Source: Bactericera cockerelli
Lineage: Eukaryota > Arthropoda > Insecta > Hemiptera > Triozidae
Length of the DNA: 64,000 nt
NCBI GenBank assembly: GCA_024516035.1
Contig: CM044964.1
Location: 7,810,236 to 7,874,235, forward strand
Reading direction: 5' to 3'
A program made the translations under genes and the position numbers. Under the pieces are notes generated by a model that was not told the origin of the DNA, did not search any database, and worked only from the letters and a program-made list of their open reading frames with translations. How positions within the stretch are numbered: the first letter of the stretch is position 1; the number at the start of each line of letters is the position of its first letter. This document shows, piece after piece, positions 1 through 10,373 of the stretch.

Positions 1-840
1 TAAATTCTGAAAAGACCTGACGACATTCCTGCCCCATTTTGGCTGGTTTGAGTAGGGACAAATCGAAGGGGGTGGGGAGAGAAAGGAAAAAATGTTTGAA
101 TAACACAACCGACCGTGTCTCGTGGTTGTCATTTAGATTTTACTTTACTTTCGATTATATTTTTTATTATTATTTTTTTTCTTCATTATTTATTTATTTA
201 ATCTTCACAATACTTCATCAACAATATCTTACATAATTCATATTTTAACAACCCTTTCAGCGTAATGCTGGTGTGGGTTGTTTTGAATCACAATTTAGAA
301 AAGTAAAGAACATAAAAAAAGAAAAGAAATTAGGTAGAAAAATGAAAGAGAAAAATAAAAATAAAAATAAGAGGAAAAACATAACAAAAGGTAAAAAAAA
401 TACGAGGAAATATTGAGAAGAATTTTCATAAGAATGATGGAAAATATTACTATTGTTCTTGGGTTCTTGGGGTTAAAGATTATATACCTACCGTCTCCTC
501 GTCCGACCGTCTTGAAAGGGTTAAGCGAAAGTTGCATATTCATACAATACATATTTATTTTTTGCAACGCATCTCCCCCCCCCCTCCCCTTCACCCTCTC
601 ATGTTTGGTTATGCGAATTTTTATGCAATTTTTCTCTCCATCTCCACAATACCCTCTGATAATTGTCATAATCATAATTATCTCTCTCTCTCCCTCCCTC
701 CATCTATCCTTCTCATTATCAACAATGGATGAGCTTATTATCTTTTTATTGCAAAAAAGGGGCTTTCGCCATTGTACTTTTATACCTCCCCACTTAAAAA
801 GAGAGATACATATATCCACTTCTCTTATCATTAGTAGAAA
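1..840. other. AT-rich stretch, no gene seen
   Basis: Low-complexity AT-rich DNA with a C-run near 577-594. Short open frames exist on both strands but are compositionally biased and show no recognisable protein. I see nothing else. Confidence 0.5.
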
Positions 841-857
841 TTACAATAATTAGTGTG

Positions 858-1002
858 TGTGTGTGAGAGAGAGAGAAAAGGGAAAGAGAAGGAGCGAGAG
901 AGGAAGGGACAGAGAAAAAGAGAGAGAGAGAGTAAAGGAGGCTGAAATAGAGATAAATATATTGGGAAGAAAGAGAAAAAGCGATAGAGGAAAATTGTAA
1001 AG

Positions 1003-1049
<47 letters not shown>

Positions 1050-1165
1050 AAGGAGGCTGAAATAGAGATAAATATATTGGGAAGAGAGAGAAAAAGCGAT
1101 AGAGGAAAATTGTAAAGAGAGGAAAAGAGATACAGAAAGAGAGAAAGAGAAAGAGACTCGAAACA
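858..1165. repeat. (GA)n tract with an internal 115-bp-period duplication
   Basis: Purine-only GA microsatellite. A segment of about 80 bp beginning AGTAAAGGAGGCTGAAATAG at 931 recurs almost unchanged at 1046, with a pure (GA)n run between. Long ORFs over it are composition artefacts. Confidence 0.85.
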
Positions 1166-1449
1166 ATATACGAATATGCCTCACTGTGTAGAGTAGGGTT
1201 AGGATAATTATTAAATCTGGCAAGATGTCGTCAAGACGAAATTTTGGGCTCCAAAGTTGCCCCTCGAGGTAAAACACCTTTCTCTGAAGGTATAGCTGGA
1301 AACAAATAAGATCCTTCTGCCTATTTCGGGTTGACGAGTTTTTCAATAATGGGCTAGACTGCCAGGACTGTTGCATGGACTCATAAGGGTTGGGTGGAAG
1401 AAAGGGTTGGGTGTAAGAGATTGCACAGTCTTTTTTTGTCAAAAAAGAC

Positions 1450-1870
1450 AAAAAATATTAGAAATTTCTCGGAAGTAATAAGGACTACGACTTGGCGGTA
1501 CAGAATTTTTTGTGGAATCTAGAATGTGGAAAAAACAGTATTCTACCATATAAAATAAATTTGAAGAAAATCGGTTCAGTCGTTTTGGAGATGAAAGTAA
1601 TTTTGTATAAATGCTCAAAAGTGGTACGTGTTTACAAAGTGAAACAATCACGAGGAAGTATTGTGTCCATAATTGGCAGTTTTTTTTTTTATTATTATTT
1701 CTGGACGTTTCAAATCTTGAGCAACTATGGTTTAAATAAATCTCAGAAACTACCGAACGGATTTCAACGAAATTTATGTACTATTGGATACGTATTGCAG
1801 ATGGTCCCATTTTAAATTCATCAACTTCGCACTAGCGGTTTTTGGTGATTGATACGATGCGCCTCGTCAC
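1450..1870 (+). mobile_element. Repeat M, copy 1 (blocks X then Y)
   Basis: Two blocks recur at 4.8-5.4 kb in the opposite order. Block X (about 1483-1675) includes CACGTGTTTACAA-like sequence and ends GGAAGTATTGTGTCC. Block Y (about 1701-1870) includes AAATCTCAGAAACTA and GCAGATGGTCCCATTTTAAA. The wording of block Y (act of 'tested residues' such as GAACGGATTT) resembles non-autonomous DNA transposons common in insects, but the class is unknown. Confidence 0.5.
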
Positions 1871-1924
1871 TACCTTGTTAATAGATATTACATTAAACGA
1901 ATGTATGAATTGATTTATTTACTC

Positions 1925-2050
1925 TAAGGTGGTGGAGTCGTAACTTGGAGGTCGGTGGTTCAAGTCTAGGTTTCAGCGTAGATTTAGTGAAGCGAGTTTG
2001 AGTAGTTGTGATAACACGAAAATGATTAACACAACTATGATAACTATTTC
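1925..2050 (+). mobile_element. SINE H, 5'-truncated copy
   Basis: Contains GGAGGTCGGTGGTTCAAGTC (B-box region) followed by the H body (TTTAGTGAAGCGAGTTTGAG) and tail (GATTAACACAA, ATGATAACTATTT). The A-box half is degraded. Confidence 0.7.
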
Positions 2051-2096
2051 TTATCACCATCATCAAATTTATATAAATATCATCTACTTCTTATTC

Positions 2097-2101
2097 TCCT
2101 C

Positions 2102-2186
<85 letters not shown>

Positions 2187-2390
2187 TCATTATTCTCTTT
2201 TACTTCATTTTTCCTTTCTCCTTATTCTACTGTTTTGTTTAAATCATCATCTTTCTCCTTCTCCTCCATCTTTTTCTTCTCTTCCTTCTCCTCCTCCTCC
2301 TCCTTCTCCTTCACCTTCTCCTCCTCCTCCTCTTCCTCCTTCTACTCCTCCTCCTCTTCCTTCTCCTCCCAATCTTTCCTCTTCGTTACG
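2097..2390. repeat. (CT)n then (TCC)n/(TTC)n tract
   Basis: About 80 bp of near-perfect CT followed by pyrimidine-rich TCC/TTC triplets. The strand asymmetry is complete, and the serine- and leucine-rich ORFs here are artefacts. Confidence 0.9.
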
Positions 2391-2633
2391 CAATTGCATA
2401 CGAAAAACATTACTGTGGTGGTTGTACGGAGTGGTGCTTCCTCCGCCAAACAGTTGAATGCTCATAGCGGGAGCTTTGTGTAGCTGATGGTATAATGGGA
2501 CTACTTGTCTTGCGCCGACAGTCTAACTAAAGCACTACTTATACTCATACTTATGGTACATACATTGGTGGTAGTTGGGTAAGTGAGTGAGTCTGGTGGT
2601 TCAGACAGCGGAGACATATGTGCAGACATAACG

Positions 2634-2793
2634 GTGAAGAGAATGCCGTGGGCATTAGCAGAAGAGAATTCCGTTGGCATTAGCAGCGCCCTTGATCAAG
2701 TTTTGTTTTATTTCGATTTCTATGTAAATATTCTATGTATGTACCTACTTTAATGTAAATAAAACTTGATCCAACATGTTTAATAATTATGAT
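2634..2793 (+). mobile_element. LINE 3'-end fragment (same family as the LINE at 40-43 kb)
   Basis: Contains GTTGGCATTAGCAGCGCCC, then TTGATCAAGTTTTGTTTT and AATAAAACTTGATCC, ending in an AATAATT-type tail. The same order appears on the minus strand at 40190-40320 and 11818-11940. The GAATGCCGTGGGCATTAGCA motif is duplicated at the 5' side, which suggests a short local duplication or slipped template. Confidence 0.75.
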
Positions 2794-3047
2794 AACGGTG
2801 GTGGACCATCTCTTCCTCAAAGGTCGAGCTCGCTGTACTAAATAATCTACCCTGGAAGAGTCACCTCCAGGTTGCAAGTTCGTCGCTGCTGAGATATCAA
2901 TATATGATAGGTATGATGGAGAAGGATAAAAAGATGATATATATAACCCATACTCCCCGCTTGCCATTTCGAAGGTCATGGGTTTGGTCACTCGAGTCGA
3001 CACAAAATGCGTATTCTAAATTTGCTTACAGACATTACAGTTATCTG
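2794..3047. other. No recognisable feature
   Basis: Unique-looking sequence between a LINE tail and a SINE. I see no coding signature or repeat partner in the window. Confidence 0.4.
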
Positions 3048-3223
3048 TGAGGGATACCTTCCGGTGCGCTCGTGTTAACCCATCACCTGAATGGGAAGTA
3101 TTGTGTCACTTCTCGTCCATCAGAGGGGAGGCATACTACGGGACGGTTATTTTACAATAGAGACCGCAAGCCTCTACAGTAGCTCCTGTTTCATGCCTAC
3201 GAAATACGAAAGGCTGTGAAACA
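3048..3223 (+). mobile_element. SINE F body, copy 1
   Basis: Begins GATACCTTCCGGTGCGCTCG and ends with the family 3' region (CTCCTGTTTCATGCCTACGA, GGCTGTGAAACAC). It lacks the tRNA-like head seen in the full copy at 36727. A C SINE starts directly at its 3' end. Confidence 0.75.
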
Positions 3224-3432
3224 CTGGTAGTCAAGTGGTTAACGCGCTAGGTTGGAAATCCAGGTAGCTTAGGGATCCGTTGGTTCGAATCCCACCCAAT
3301 GCACGAATTTTTCTTCATTAATTTGAGTTTGTGACCACTTAATAATAAGGCTCTGAGGGTTAGGTGGTAGAAAATGCTTTGAGCATTAACCTCGCCTAGT
3401 GGTTACTTTCCACTAAAGAGAATTATTATTTT
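3221..3432 (+). mobile_element. SINE C, full-length copy
   Basis: tRNA-like head with CACTGGTAGTCAAGTGGTTA (A box) and GTTGGTTCGAATCCCACCCA (B box), whose ends GCACTGG/CCAGTGC can pair as an acceptor stem. The body has TAATAATAAGGCTCTGAGGG, then the AATGCTTTGAGCATT hairpin, AACCTCGCC and a TTATTATT tail. Confidence 0.85.
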
Positions 3433-3679
3433 TATTATAATAAACACTCATCTTTTTATAAAAATTGGTGCTGAAAAAAAAAGCAAGCACTGTGCAGTCC
3501 CCGGTTCGCGTCTCTCGCTCCCCCTAGTCTTCCCTACTTATCATTCAATATTTTTTGTGTTTACAAAATTTGCGTTTTATAAGAGAAGGGTTAGGATAGG
3601 TTAGGGCTTTTTTTGCACACAGGAGCTGGGGGAGCGTATAGTTTTTTTTTCGTCGTCGTCGGTGTGAATGAACTGTGAA

Positions 3680-4145
3680 GTGTGTGCGTAAGAGAGGGGG
3701 GGAGCAGAAGGGGAGGAAGGGGAGAGGGTAGAGGAGGGGAAGGGGAGGTGGAATGGGGGGAAGAAGGGAGGCATTGCACCCCGATAGAGGAGAAGATTTT
3801 CGAGGATGAAGGAGAGAGAGAGAGAGAGGAGAGAGAGGAGAGAGGAGAGAGAGGAGAGAGAGAGAGAGCATAGAGAGGGGAGAGAGAGAGAAGAGAGAGA
3901 GGGAGAGCTCTTCGAACGTAAAGAGGAGTAGAGAAGTTAGGGGGGAGGGATTGCAATAATGGTAAAGGAGGAAATTTGCGAGAGTGAGAGAGAGAGAGAG
4001 AGACAGGAGGAGAGGGGGGGGGTTGGGGGGGTGTAGAGAAGTGAAAGAAGGAGAAGAGGAATTGGGGAAGAGGACAGAGAAGGAGGGGGAAGTTTTTAGG
4101 AATGGAGGAGAAGGTATAGGAGGGGAAAAAAGAGAAGGGGGGGGT
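3680..4145. repeat. Long purine-strand GGA/GA tract
   Basis: More than 400 bp of almost uninterrupted purines on the plus strand (GAGAGA, GGGGA and GGAGG words). The proline/serine-rich minus-strand ORFs come from this composition. Confidence 0.85.
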
Positions 4146-4605
4146 GAAAATCAAAAAGTAGGGGATATGTCTACATGGAGTTTGGTTTGGGCCTTTAATT
4201 TCTGCCTGAGTGTGACTTGGAGAGGGAGAGAACGATTTGAAGATAAACAGTCAAGACAAGATATGGGGGGGGTGGTTAGCGAAGATATTGTTGTTGTGGA
4301 TAATATTGCTAAGGTTGTTAGCGAAGAAATTGTTTTTGTTGAAGAAGATAAGAAGAGAGACCAAAAAGTGCATTTATTTTTCGCATAACAAAACGGAAGA
4401 CGTATAGCTGCTAAACTTTCAAAGGGATGCACCCTAACTTCTTTTTGAAGGCGAATGGTTTCCAAGAGCCCTCCAAATACTTGCATCAGATTGCAGGGGA
4501 GAAATTAGGGCTTTCGAAATAATATAATTATGTACTTTTTGGTATTGGAATACTTGTTTGTTAGTTGTTTGTAAGGAAGAAAGAAAAAAAGAAGAAAGAA
4601 AGTTG
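4146..4605. other. No recognisable gene; imperfect internal repeat
   Basis: Around 4277-4350 the words GTTAGCGAAGATATTGTTGT and GTTAGCGAAGAAATTGTTTT form an imperfect direct repeat. Open frames on both strands cross this stretch, but none resembles a known protein. Confidence 0.35.
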
Positions 4606-4775
4606 TTTGTAAGGGATACCTTCCGGTGCGCTCGTGTTGACCCAGCACCTAAATGGGAAGTATTGTGTCACTTCTCGTCCATCGGAGGGGATACTACGGG
4701 ATGGGCAGGCTACAACACAGATCACAAGCGTCTACAGTAGCTCCTGTTTCATAGCTACGAAATAAAAACAGCTCT
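4606..4775 (+). mobile_element. SINE F body, copy 2
   Basis: Runs from GATACCTTCCGGTGCGCTCG to GTTTCATAGCTACGAAATAA. Compared with other copies it has lost about six bases in the GAGGGGAGGCATACTACGG region. Confidence 0.75.
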
Positions 4776-4799
4776 TTGTCACTGTCACTTAAATATTAC

Positions 4800-5425
4800 T
4801 TCAGATAATTTTCTAATATTAGAAATCAGAAGTATTTTGTTCGTTTTTGTTGGAAAATTATTTATTTGCTCTGATTTCAATTTTTTTATATTTCTGAACG
4901 TTTCATGACCTCATGAGGAACTGTGTTATTGTGTCTGTCTGTCGGGTGAAAACATTCCTTGTTACAAGCAAATCTCAGAAACTATACTGAACGGATTTTG
5001 GCGAATTTTGTATACTTATGGGAGACATTCTGTAGATGGTCCATTTTAAATTCATCATCTTCACACTAGCGGTTTCTGGTGATACAGACGCTTATATAAC
5101 TCGTGAACGGTGCACCCGTTTATGGTGAAATTTGTATGTATATCCGTATTAGCATTTTACAAAGATGCATTCATATTTTTTATTTTTCAAATAAATTTTA
5201 GTTGAGCTCAGATAAAATCCGAAATTTTGGACAAAAGACTAGTACATATTTTTTTGTAGAGACTAGAATGTACGAAAAATGGTATTCCACCTTATAAAAT
5301 AAATTCAAATAAAATCCGTTAAGTTTCGGAGATACAAGTGATTTATTATAAAATTTCAAAATTGCCACGTGTTTACAATGTGAACCAATCAAGGGGAAGT
5401 ATTGTGTTCATATTTGGGCTTGTTT
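4800..5425 (+). mobile_element. Repeat M, copy 2 (blocks Y then X)
   Basis: Block Y (about 4880-5130) and block X (about 5190-5420) match copy 1 at 1450-1870 but in swapped order. The copy starts near the palindrome TTCTAATATTAGAA, a word also found at 6308 and 23128, so it may be a terminus of this family. Confidence 0.5.
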
Positions 5426-5629
5426 TTTTTGCTATCATAAAGTTAACTTCAGTAACCATATAAACAACTGGAGTTTTCAACAAGACTTTACCAAATTGTC
5501 TCGAGACTTCATCCCTCGTGAGGAAAAATACAATACTTTCTATAGCTTATAGTTTATAGAAAGTAAAAAATAGATTTTTCGATTTTCAGAGAAAATAAGG
5601 GTACCCAGTAAATTGAGGAGGCACTCTGT

Positions 5630-5762
5630 GCCGTTAGGAAGGGCAACCAACCGTAAAATATGTCATCCACCCTACCAACCTCAACTATATGAGGTTGAAC
5701 AATACCTACCCCAATAGCAACTTAAGCTAATTTGGGATAAAGGCAAGGGTGATAATAAATGG
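5630..5762 (+). mobile_element. Repeat G (LINE-tail-like), copy 1
   Basis: GGAAGGGCAACCAACCGTAA, then AACCTCAACTATATGAGGTT and GGGATAAAGGCAAGGG match the G copy at 38015. The AAGGGCATCC..CCGTAAA wording is typical of 3' ends of some RTE-like LINEs. That assignment is from memory of the motif only. Confidence 0.5.
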
Positions 5763-5994
5763 GACTTGAAGCCACCGAGATTGTGATTTAATATCACAAA
5801 GAAACACATTTATTTACCGTCATCCAAAGATCTTGAGACCCGTCGGCACATACATGTTACACCTTCGGACCCGTCGGCACTGATCTAGACAAACATGTTA
5901 CAGCTTCGGCACTGATCCCAGATCTACATGTTCCTCTCGATATCAAGATTTGAAGAATGGACAACGAAAAATGGGAATAAAATCAGTCTGGCCA

Positions 5995-6042
5995 TAGAAA
6001 GAAAGAGAGAGAGAGAGAAAAGAGAGAGAGAGGGAGAGAGCA

Positions 6043-6074
<32 letters not shown>

Positions 6075-6076
6075 GT
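5995..6076. repeat. (GA)n microsatellite
   Basis: About 80 bp of GA repeats with few interruptions. Confidence 0.9.
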
Positions 6077-6461
6077 TTAAAACCTTCAAACCAGTTTCAG
6101 CAACATTAAAAATTTCAGACAATGGCCTGTGCAAATTTTATGCACAAATCTTTCCGTAGCTCTTCCCAGGATGGGAGAGAGGATATGCAAATTTTCGTAC
6201 TGCTCAAAACTATTGCAAAATCGAGCGATATTTCGCCTGGTGGCATGAAAAAAAGATGACGGCTGCGAGAGGTCATCACAAAACTTGTAAAAAATACTTC
6301 CGATTTCTAATATTAGAAATTTCTCGGAAGCAAATAATAATGTGTTAGAAAACAAAGTCCCCAGTCAGGAGTCTCGACATGGGTAAAAAATCTTTTAAAA
6401 AATCAAGATTATTTTTAAAGGTAATTGTGCCCAATGTGCCCATTTACATGGAAACGGTAAA
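6077..6461. other. No recognisable feature apart from a short palindrome
   Basis: Near 6305 the palindrome TTCTAATATTAGAAATTTCT matches the ends of repeat M. I see no gene. Confidence 0.4.
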
Positions 6462-6536
6462 ATTTGGTCCCGATCGCTGTTCGAACCCACAACCTTCGGA
6501 TTATTAGTCAGAGTTGTTTAACATACCTGCCAAGAA
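6462..6536 (-). mobile_element. tRNA-like SINE head, isolated
   Basis: Minus-strand reading gives GACTAATAATCCGAAGGTTG then TGGGTTCGAACAGCGATCGG, a B-box-like GGGTTCGAA. No known body follows. Confidence 0.4.
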
Positions 6537-6563
6537 AGTCAACGCCAAATCTCGTGGAATTAT

Positions 6564-6715
6564 ATATTAATAATACTCTTTGGTGGAAGGTAACCCCCAG
6601 GCGAGGTTAAAAATATTTTCTACCACCTAACCCTCAGAGTCTTATTATTATATGGTCACAATCTCAACAGAATGAAAAAAAAATCCATGCATCGGGTGGT
6701 ACTTGAACCAACATA
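6564..6715 (-). mobile_element. SINE C, head-truncated copy
   Basis: Reads as the complement of C: TTAATACTCTTTGGTGGAAG, then GGCGAGGTTA and CTACCACCTAACCCTCAGAG, up to the half-degraded B box. Confidence 0.75.
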
Positions 6716-7450
6716 GAAGAGTATAGAAAAATACAAGAAAATAATTACAATACAAGACATACAATATATATAACACCCACATTTAACAACAATTATGGCG
6801 AAAGACTAACCAAACATCAAATTCCAAAAATGTTGAACAATATTCCAACAAATTTAAGAAATATTCCAAATGAAAATAAAATGAAGCAAGAATTAAAGCA
6901 ATACCTTATTAATACAAATAATGAAATATAATTGGCAAAAATAGAAATAAAAAATAAGAAGAAACAATGAAAATAAAATAAAATAATTATAAAAAAGAAC
7001 TGATGTGATGGAAAATTACTTACATCTCCCGAAAAGTACAACAGTACTTCATGGAGATGTAATGGGAATGCAAATGTACATGAAAACAAATAAAGATTTT
7101 TATTATTATTATTATAACGGATCCCTACGATACATGGACTACCAAACGCCTTCATCACTTGACCACCAATGAGATCTCCCCGCTCCCTCTTTCAAATCTG
7201 TCAGAGGAAGCAATGAACAACTAAAAACCGACCAAGGAAAAGAAGATATAAATGAATTATATATTTTTTTGCTAAAAAAAATTAAGAAGTTGTTAGTTGG
7301 TGTCTTAGGTCCGGACTTTGGCTTGGCCTTGAGAAGGCGGGTTCAAAGTTCTGGCTCACAGGGAGAGATGGTTTTTTTCGATCCAAACTTGGTGTACATG
7401 ACCTCTCCAATATTATACGGGTGGTGGTGTTGGTTTGTTTATTTTATTTT
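6716..7450. other. AT-rich stretch with a probable LINE-type tail
   Basis: Mostly plain AT-rich sequence. At about 7022-7117 a hairpin (CATCTCC with GGAGATG), an AAATAAAG signal and a TTATTATTATT tail suggest the 3' end of a retroposon on the plus strand. Confidence 0.35.
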
Positions 7451-7453
7451 TTT

Positions 7454-7570
7454 AATTTCATATAATGTTAATGTTGGATGGAGTTGGTAAGTTAATTAGG
7501 GTGTTATAAATGGGTCTTAATTTATAACACCCTAATTAACTCCATCCAACATAAACATTATATGAAATTT
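7454..7570. repeat. Near-perfect 50-bp-arm hairpin (fold-back)
   Basis: The left arm (7454-7511) and the inverted right arm (7520-7570) are identical over about 50 positions, apart from one substitution and a 6-bp extra GGTAAG in the left arm. The loop is only about eight bases. Such identity implies a recent inverted duplication. Confidence 0.85.
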
Positions 7571-7607
7571 TGGGATAGATATATTTGCTTATTTTTGTTA
7601 AGTTTAA

Positions 7608-7712
7608 CCGACCTCAGTAGCTTGATCCATACGGCAGCGGACTTGTAACCTGGAGGTCGGTGGATACCTGGATATCACGATAGTGATTAACACAAATATG
7701 ATAACTATTTTT
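7608..7712 (+). mobile_element. SINE H copy with internal deletion
   Basis: Head GACCTCAGTAGCTTGATCCA through CTGGAGGTCGGTGG, then directly the tail ATCACGATAGTGATTAACAC. The body between them is deleted. Confidence 0.75.
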
Positions 7713-7716
7713 TATT

Positions 7717-7870
7717 TTAAAGATGAGTTTTTCACAGCCTTTTTTTTATCTCGTAGCCATGAAACAAAAGCTACTGCAGACACTTGTGGTCTGTGTTGTA
7801 CTGTTGTAGCATATCCATTCCGTAGTATGCCTCTCCTCTGATGGGCGAGAACTCACACAGTGCTTCCCTT
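7717..7870 (-). mobile_element. SINE F body, antisense copy
   Basis: AAAGATGAGTTTTTCACAGC, CGTAGCCATGAAACA and AGTATGCCTCTCCTCTGATG read as the reverse complement of F. Its 5' part is replaced by the A-body fragment that follows. Confidence 0.75.
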
Positions 7871-7876
7871 TTATAA

Positions 7877-7955
7877 CAGGTTTGTGAGTTTCCAGCCAAT
7901 GGAGGGTAAAACTATCGTCGTGATATGACCATGCAGTTGAAAGATACGTTAAAGC
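7877..7955 (+). mobile_element. SINE A 3' fragment
   Basis: AGGTTTGTGAGTTTCCAGCC, then CGTCGTGATATGACCATGCA and GTTGAAAGATACGTTAAA match the 3' part of family A. This gives an antisense-F/sense-A junction. Confidence 0.75.
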
Positions 7956-7984
7956 CAAAAATTAAATAAAAATAATAAACCATA

Positions 7985-8156
7985 TATTGCCATAGGCAAT
8001 AACCCCGCCCTTTAGTTAGGACATTATTATGTATGTATGTATTTATTATTTTTTCTTTGTTTTTTTCTTCTATTATATAGTAGGTATTTTAATTTGTAGA
8101 TAATTATTTGTGTTCTATATAATATGTCCTATTAATAAAGTGTAAATAAATAAATA
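7985..8156 (+). mobile_element. Element E (LINE-tail-like), copy 1
   Basis: Starts ATTGCCATAGGCAATAACCC (a hairpin), then CGCCCTTTAGTTAGGACAT, a T-rich middle and ATGTCCTATTAATAAAGTGT with an (AAAT)n tail. Non-coding; its structure is that of a LINE 3' UTR or a SINE using that tail. Confidence 0.75.
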
Positions 8157-8164
8157 AGATTATG

Positions 8165-8222
8165 AAATATGCCCGAATTATGAAACAGGATTTGGAACTG
8201 TTTCATAATACGGCCTTAAGCA
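8165..8222. mobile_element. MITE Q-like remnant
   Basis: GAATTATGAAACAGGATT and its inverse CTGTTTCATAATACGGCC lie only a few bases apart, so this is a near-terminal remnant of the Q family (see 31008). Confidence 0.5.
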
Positions 8223-8404
8223 TCTTTTAAAATTCGGCCCTCAGGCACGTTGCCCCAGCGTGATTTTCACTCGACATTGCAGACAACTTTCTGACTGGCC
8301 CATCCTGTATGTTCGTCTGATGCACCAAACATAAAGTTTCCTATCATGTTCAAACCTCTGGCTGTTGAACCTATTATAAAAAATTTGAGCTTATTTTTCA
8401 TTTT

Positions 8405-8772
8405 TTATGCTTTTTCTGTATCTCTCTCTCTCTTCTTCTCTGTCTCTCATTCTCTCTATCTCTATCCTTCTTCTATCTTCTATACATGCTCCCAGATCTT
8501 TTCTCTCTCTCTTTCACTTCTTCTCTCATTCTCTCTATCTCTATCCTTCTTCTGTCTTCTATACATACTCCCAGATCTTCTCTCTGTCTCTCTTTAACTC
8601 TTTATATTTCTAAATTTATCACTAATATGTACTTCCAATTGCTCTTCTTATTCTTAATCTATCTCTCTTTCTCTCTATCTATTTATATCTTTCGTTCTCT
8701 TTCTCTTTTTCATTAGCTCTCCTTCTCTCTCTTACTCTCTCTCTTTCTCTCTCTCTCTCTCTCAATCCTCCT

Positions 8773-8804
<32 letters not shown>

Positions 8805-9015
8805 CATTCGCTCTCCTTCTCTCTCTCTATCTCTCTCTTTCCTCTCTCTTTTTCTCTTTGTCTTCTCTTCTCTCTCTCTCTCTCTCTTTTTCTCTATCTC
8901 TCTCCCATCTTTCTCTCTCTCTTTCCCATTCGCTCTCCTTTTTTCTTCTCTCTCTCTTTCATTCGCTCTCCTTTTTTTTCTTCCTTCTCTCTCTCTTTCT
9001 CTCTCTCTCTGAACC
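8405..9015. repeat. (CT)n-rich tract, about 600 bp
   Basis: Pyrimidine-rich plus strand with an internal direct duplication: TCTCTATCCTTCTTCTATCT at about 8459 recurs at about 8535. The overlapping serine/leucine ORFs are artefacts. Confidence 0.9.
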
Positions 9016-9180
9016 AGTGGAAGACCTCCTAATCTCCCGTCTGTATATTTTCAGTGAGTAAGGTAGTGCTATTTTTTTATCCATCGCTCCAGTAATTTGT
9101 GTATCGGTCAATCTCTCGCCCGACCTTATGGGAGATTTCAGTTACTTCCGACTTCATACCTAGGACTTATAGTTATCCAT

Positions 9181-9290
9181 CCGACGTCAGTAGCTTGATC
9201 GATAAGGCGGCGGACTTGTAACCTGGAGGTCAGTGGTTCAACTCCTGTTTTACTGAAAACCCGCAACCAGTCAGGTAATAAAAACTACTT
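9181..9290 (+). mobile_element. Chimeric SINE: H head joined to D tail
   Basis: The head GTAGCTTGATCGATAAGGCG and CCTGGAGGTCAGTGGTTCAA is family H. The sequence that follows, TACTGAAAACCCGCAACCAG then TCAGGTAATAAAA, is the D-family tail (compare 51138-51172). Confidence 0.65.
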
Positions 9291-9312
9291 CCAAGTTTAA
9301 ATAACATACAAA

Positions 9313-9445
9313 GAACTGGTAGACACCGTGGCACAGTGGAGTAGAGTTCTTCCAAGTGCGATGCCCTGGTTCGAACCTCGGCAGCGTAGAAATTTCCTGC
9401 TTTCTACTGGGATATTTTTATTATTGCTTTTTTGGTAGTTTTACT
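9313..9445 (+). mobile_element. tRNA-headed SINE P, single copy
   Basis: A-box-like CGTGGCACAGTGGAGTAGAG and B-box-like CTGGTTCGAACCTCGGCAG are spaced as in a tRNA. The body GAAATTTCCTGCTTTCTACT has no second copy in the window. Confidence 0.5.
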
Positions 9446-9933
9446 AATCCACCGCCAAACTCAGGGCCAAACTAGTTTTTGAAAATGTATTAAATTTAGA
9501 TTTTTTTCGAAAAATATTAAATTTGGAAAGCGAAAATTTGGAGCGAAAATTTGGAGAATCCTTGAAATATTTCTTAACATATGAAAAAAAAGTAGAATTA
9601 GCGGATGTGGTCATTCATAGTCATAGTGATCCATCTATCGATCTACACTTGTCACATCCGAATCCGATACATAGTCCGATAGGCAATACATGGTAGACAT
9701 TATGTCTGAGTGACTCACTTCCTCACACACTCATATACAGTGTGGTTCTATTTTTAAGGTTCTGCAAATCTGCACTTATCTATATACTATACAAACGTAC
9801 ATCATACATACTCGTATTATGTACAATTATATACATGCATATCTAAATTCAGGTGTTAACGCAGTATACATATACAAACATATAATTTATGTAAATTACT
9901 TATCATACGTAAAGTGCGATCATAAACAGAAGT
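9446..9933. other. No recognisable feature
   Basis: AT-rich sequence with TATA/CATA-rich words near 9770-9900. No repeat partner or coding signal seen. Confidence 0.4.
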
Positions 9934-10020
9934 CCTCAGCAGCTTGCTCGATAAGGCGGCGAGCGGTGGACTTGTAATCTGGAGGTCGGTGGATCGAGTC
10001 CCGTAAGTTCAGCAAAAACA
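9934..10020 (+). mobile_element. SINE H head copy
   Basis: CAGCAGCTTGCTCGATAAGG with an 8-bp local expansion (GCGGCGAGCGGTGG), then CTGGAGGTCGGTGGATCGAG. The tail is absent. Confidence 0.65.
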
Positions 10021-10373
10021 GGAATATGAATCATATATACGTAGGTATAATACTTCTGACGATACCTAATATTTATTTATTTTTTCAACATCCTTTTTAT
10101 TAATATTTAATACACTCATTCCTCATAAAATTAAAATAATAATTAAACATATAAACATGAGGCGACCTTGCTCCATCTTCGTAGGGTAAGCTCCCTATGA
10201 GCCTCCTTGCTCCTCTTATTCTCAACCCAACTGCTCTTATTTTTGACATACCTAATATACGTACTCTGGAATTCTGGATATAAGAGAACAATTTCCATGT
10301 TCAATAAACCTGGATTTAGGAAAGTAAAATGCCGGTCCCTTCAGTTCTCATCAGTTGTTTGATATCAGAAGTA
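10021..10373. other. No recognisable feature
   Basis: AT-rich. Short open frames with no recognisable product. Confidence 0.4.

Noticed and set aside
295..831. A 178-codon minus-strand frame
   Set aside because: Compositionally biased AT-rich and CT-rich sequence, overlapping a 146-codon frame on the other strand.
831..1451. A 206-codon minus-strand frame
   Set aside because: Most of it is (CT)n translated as serine/leucine; the remainder is unsupported.
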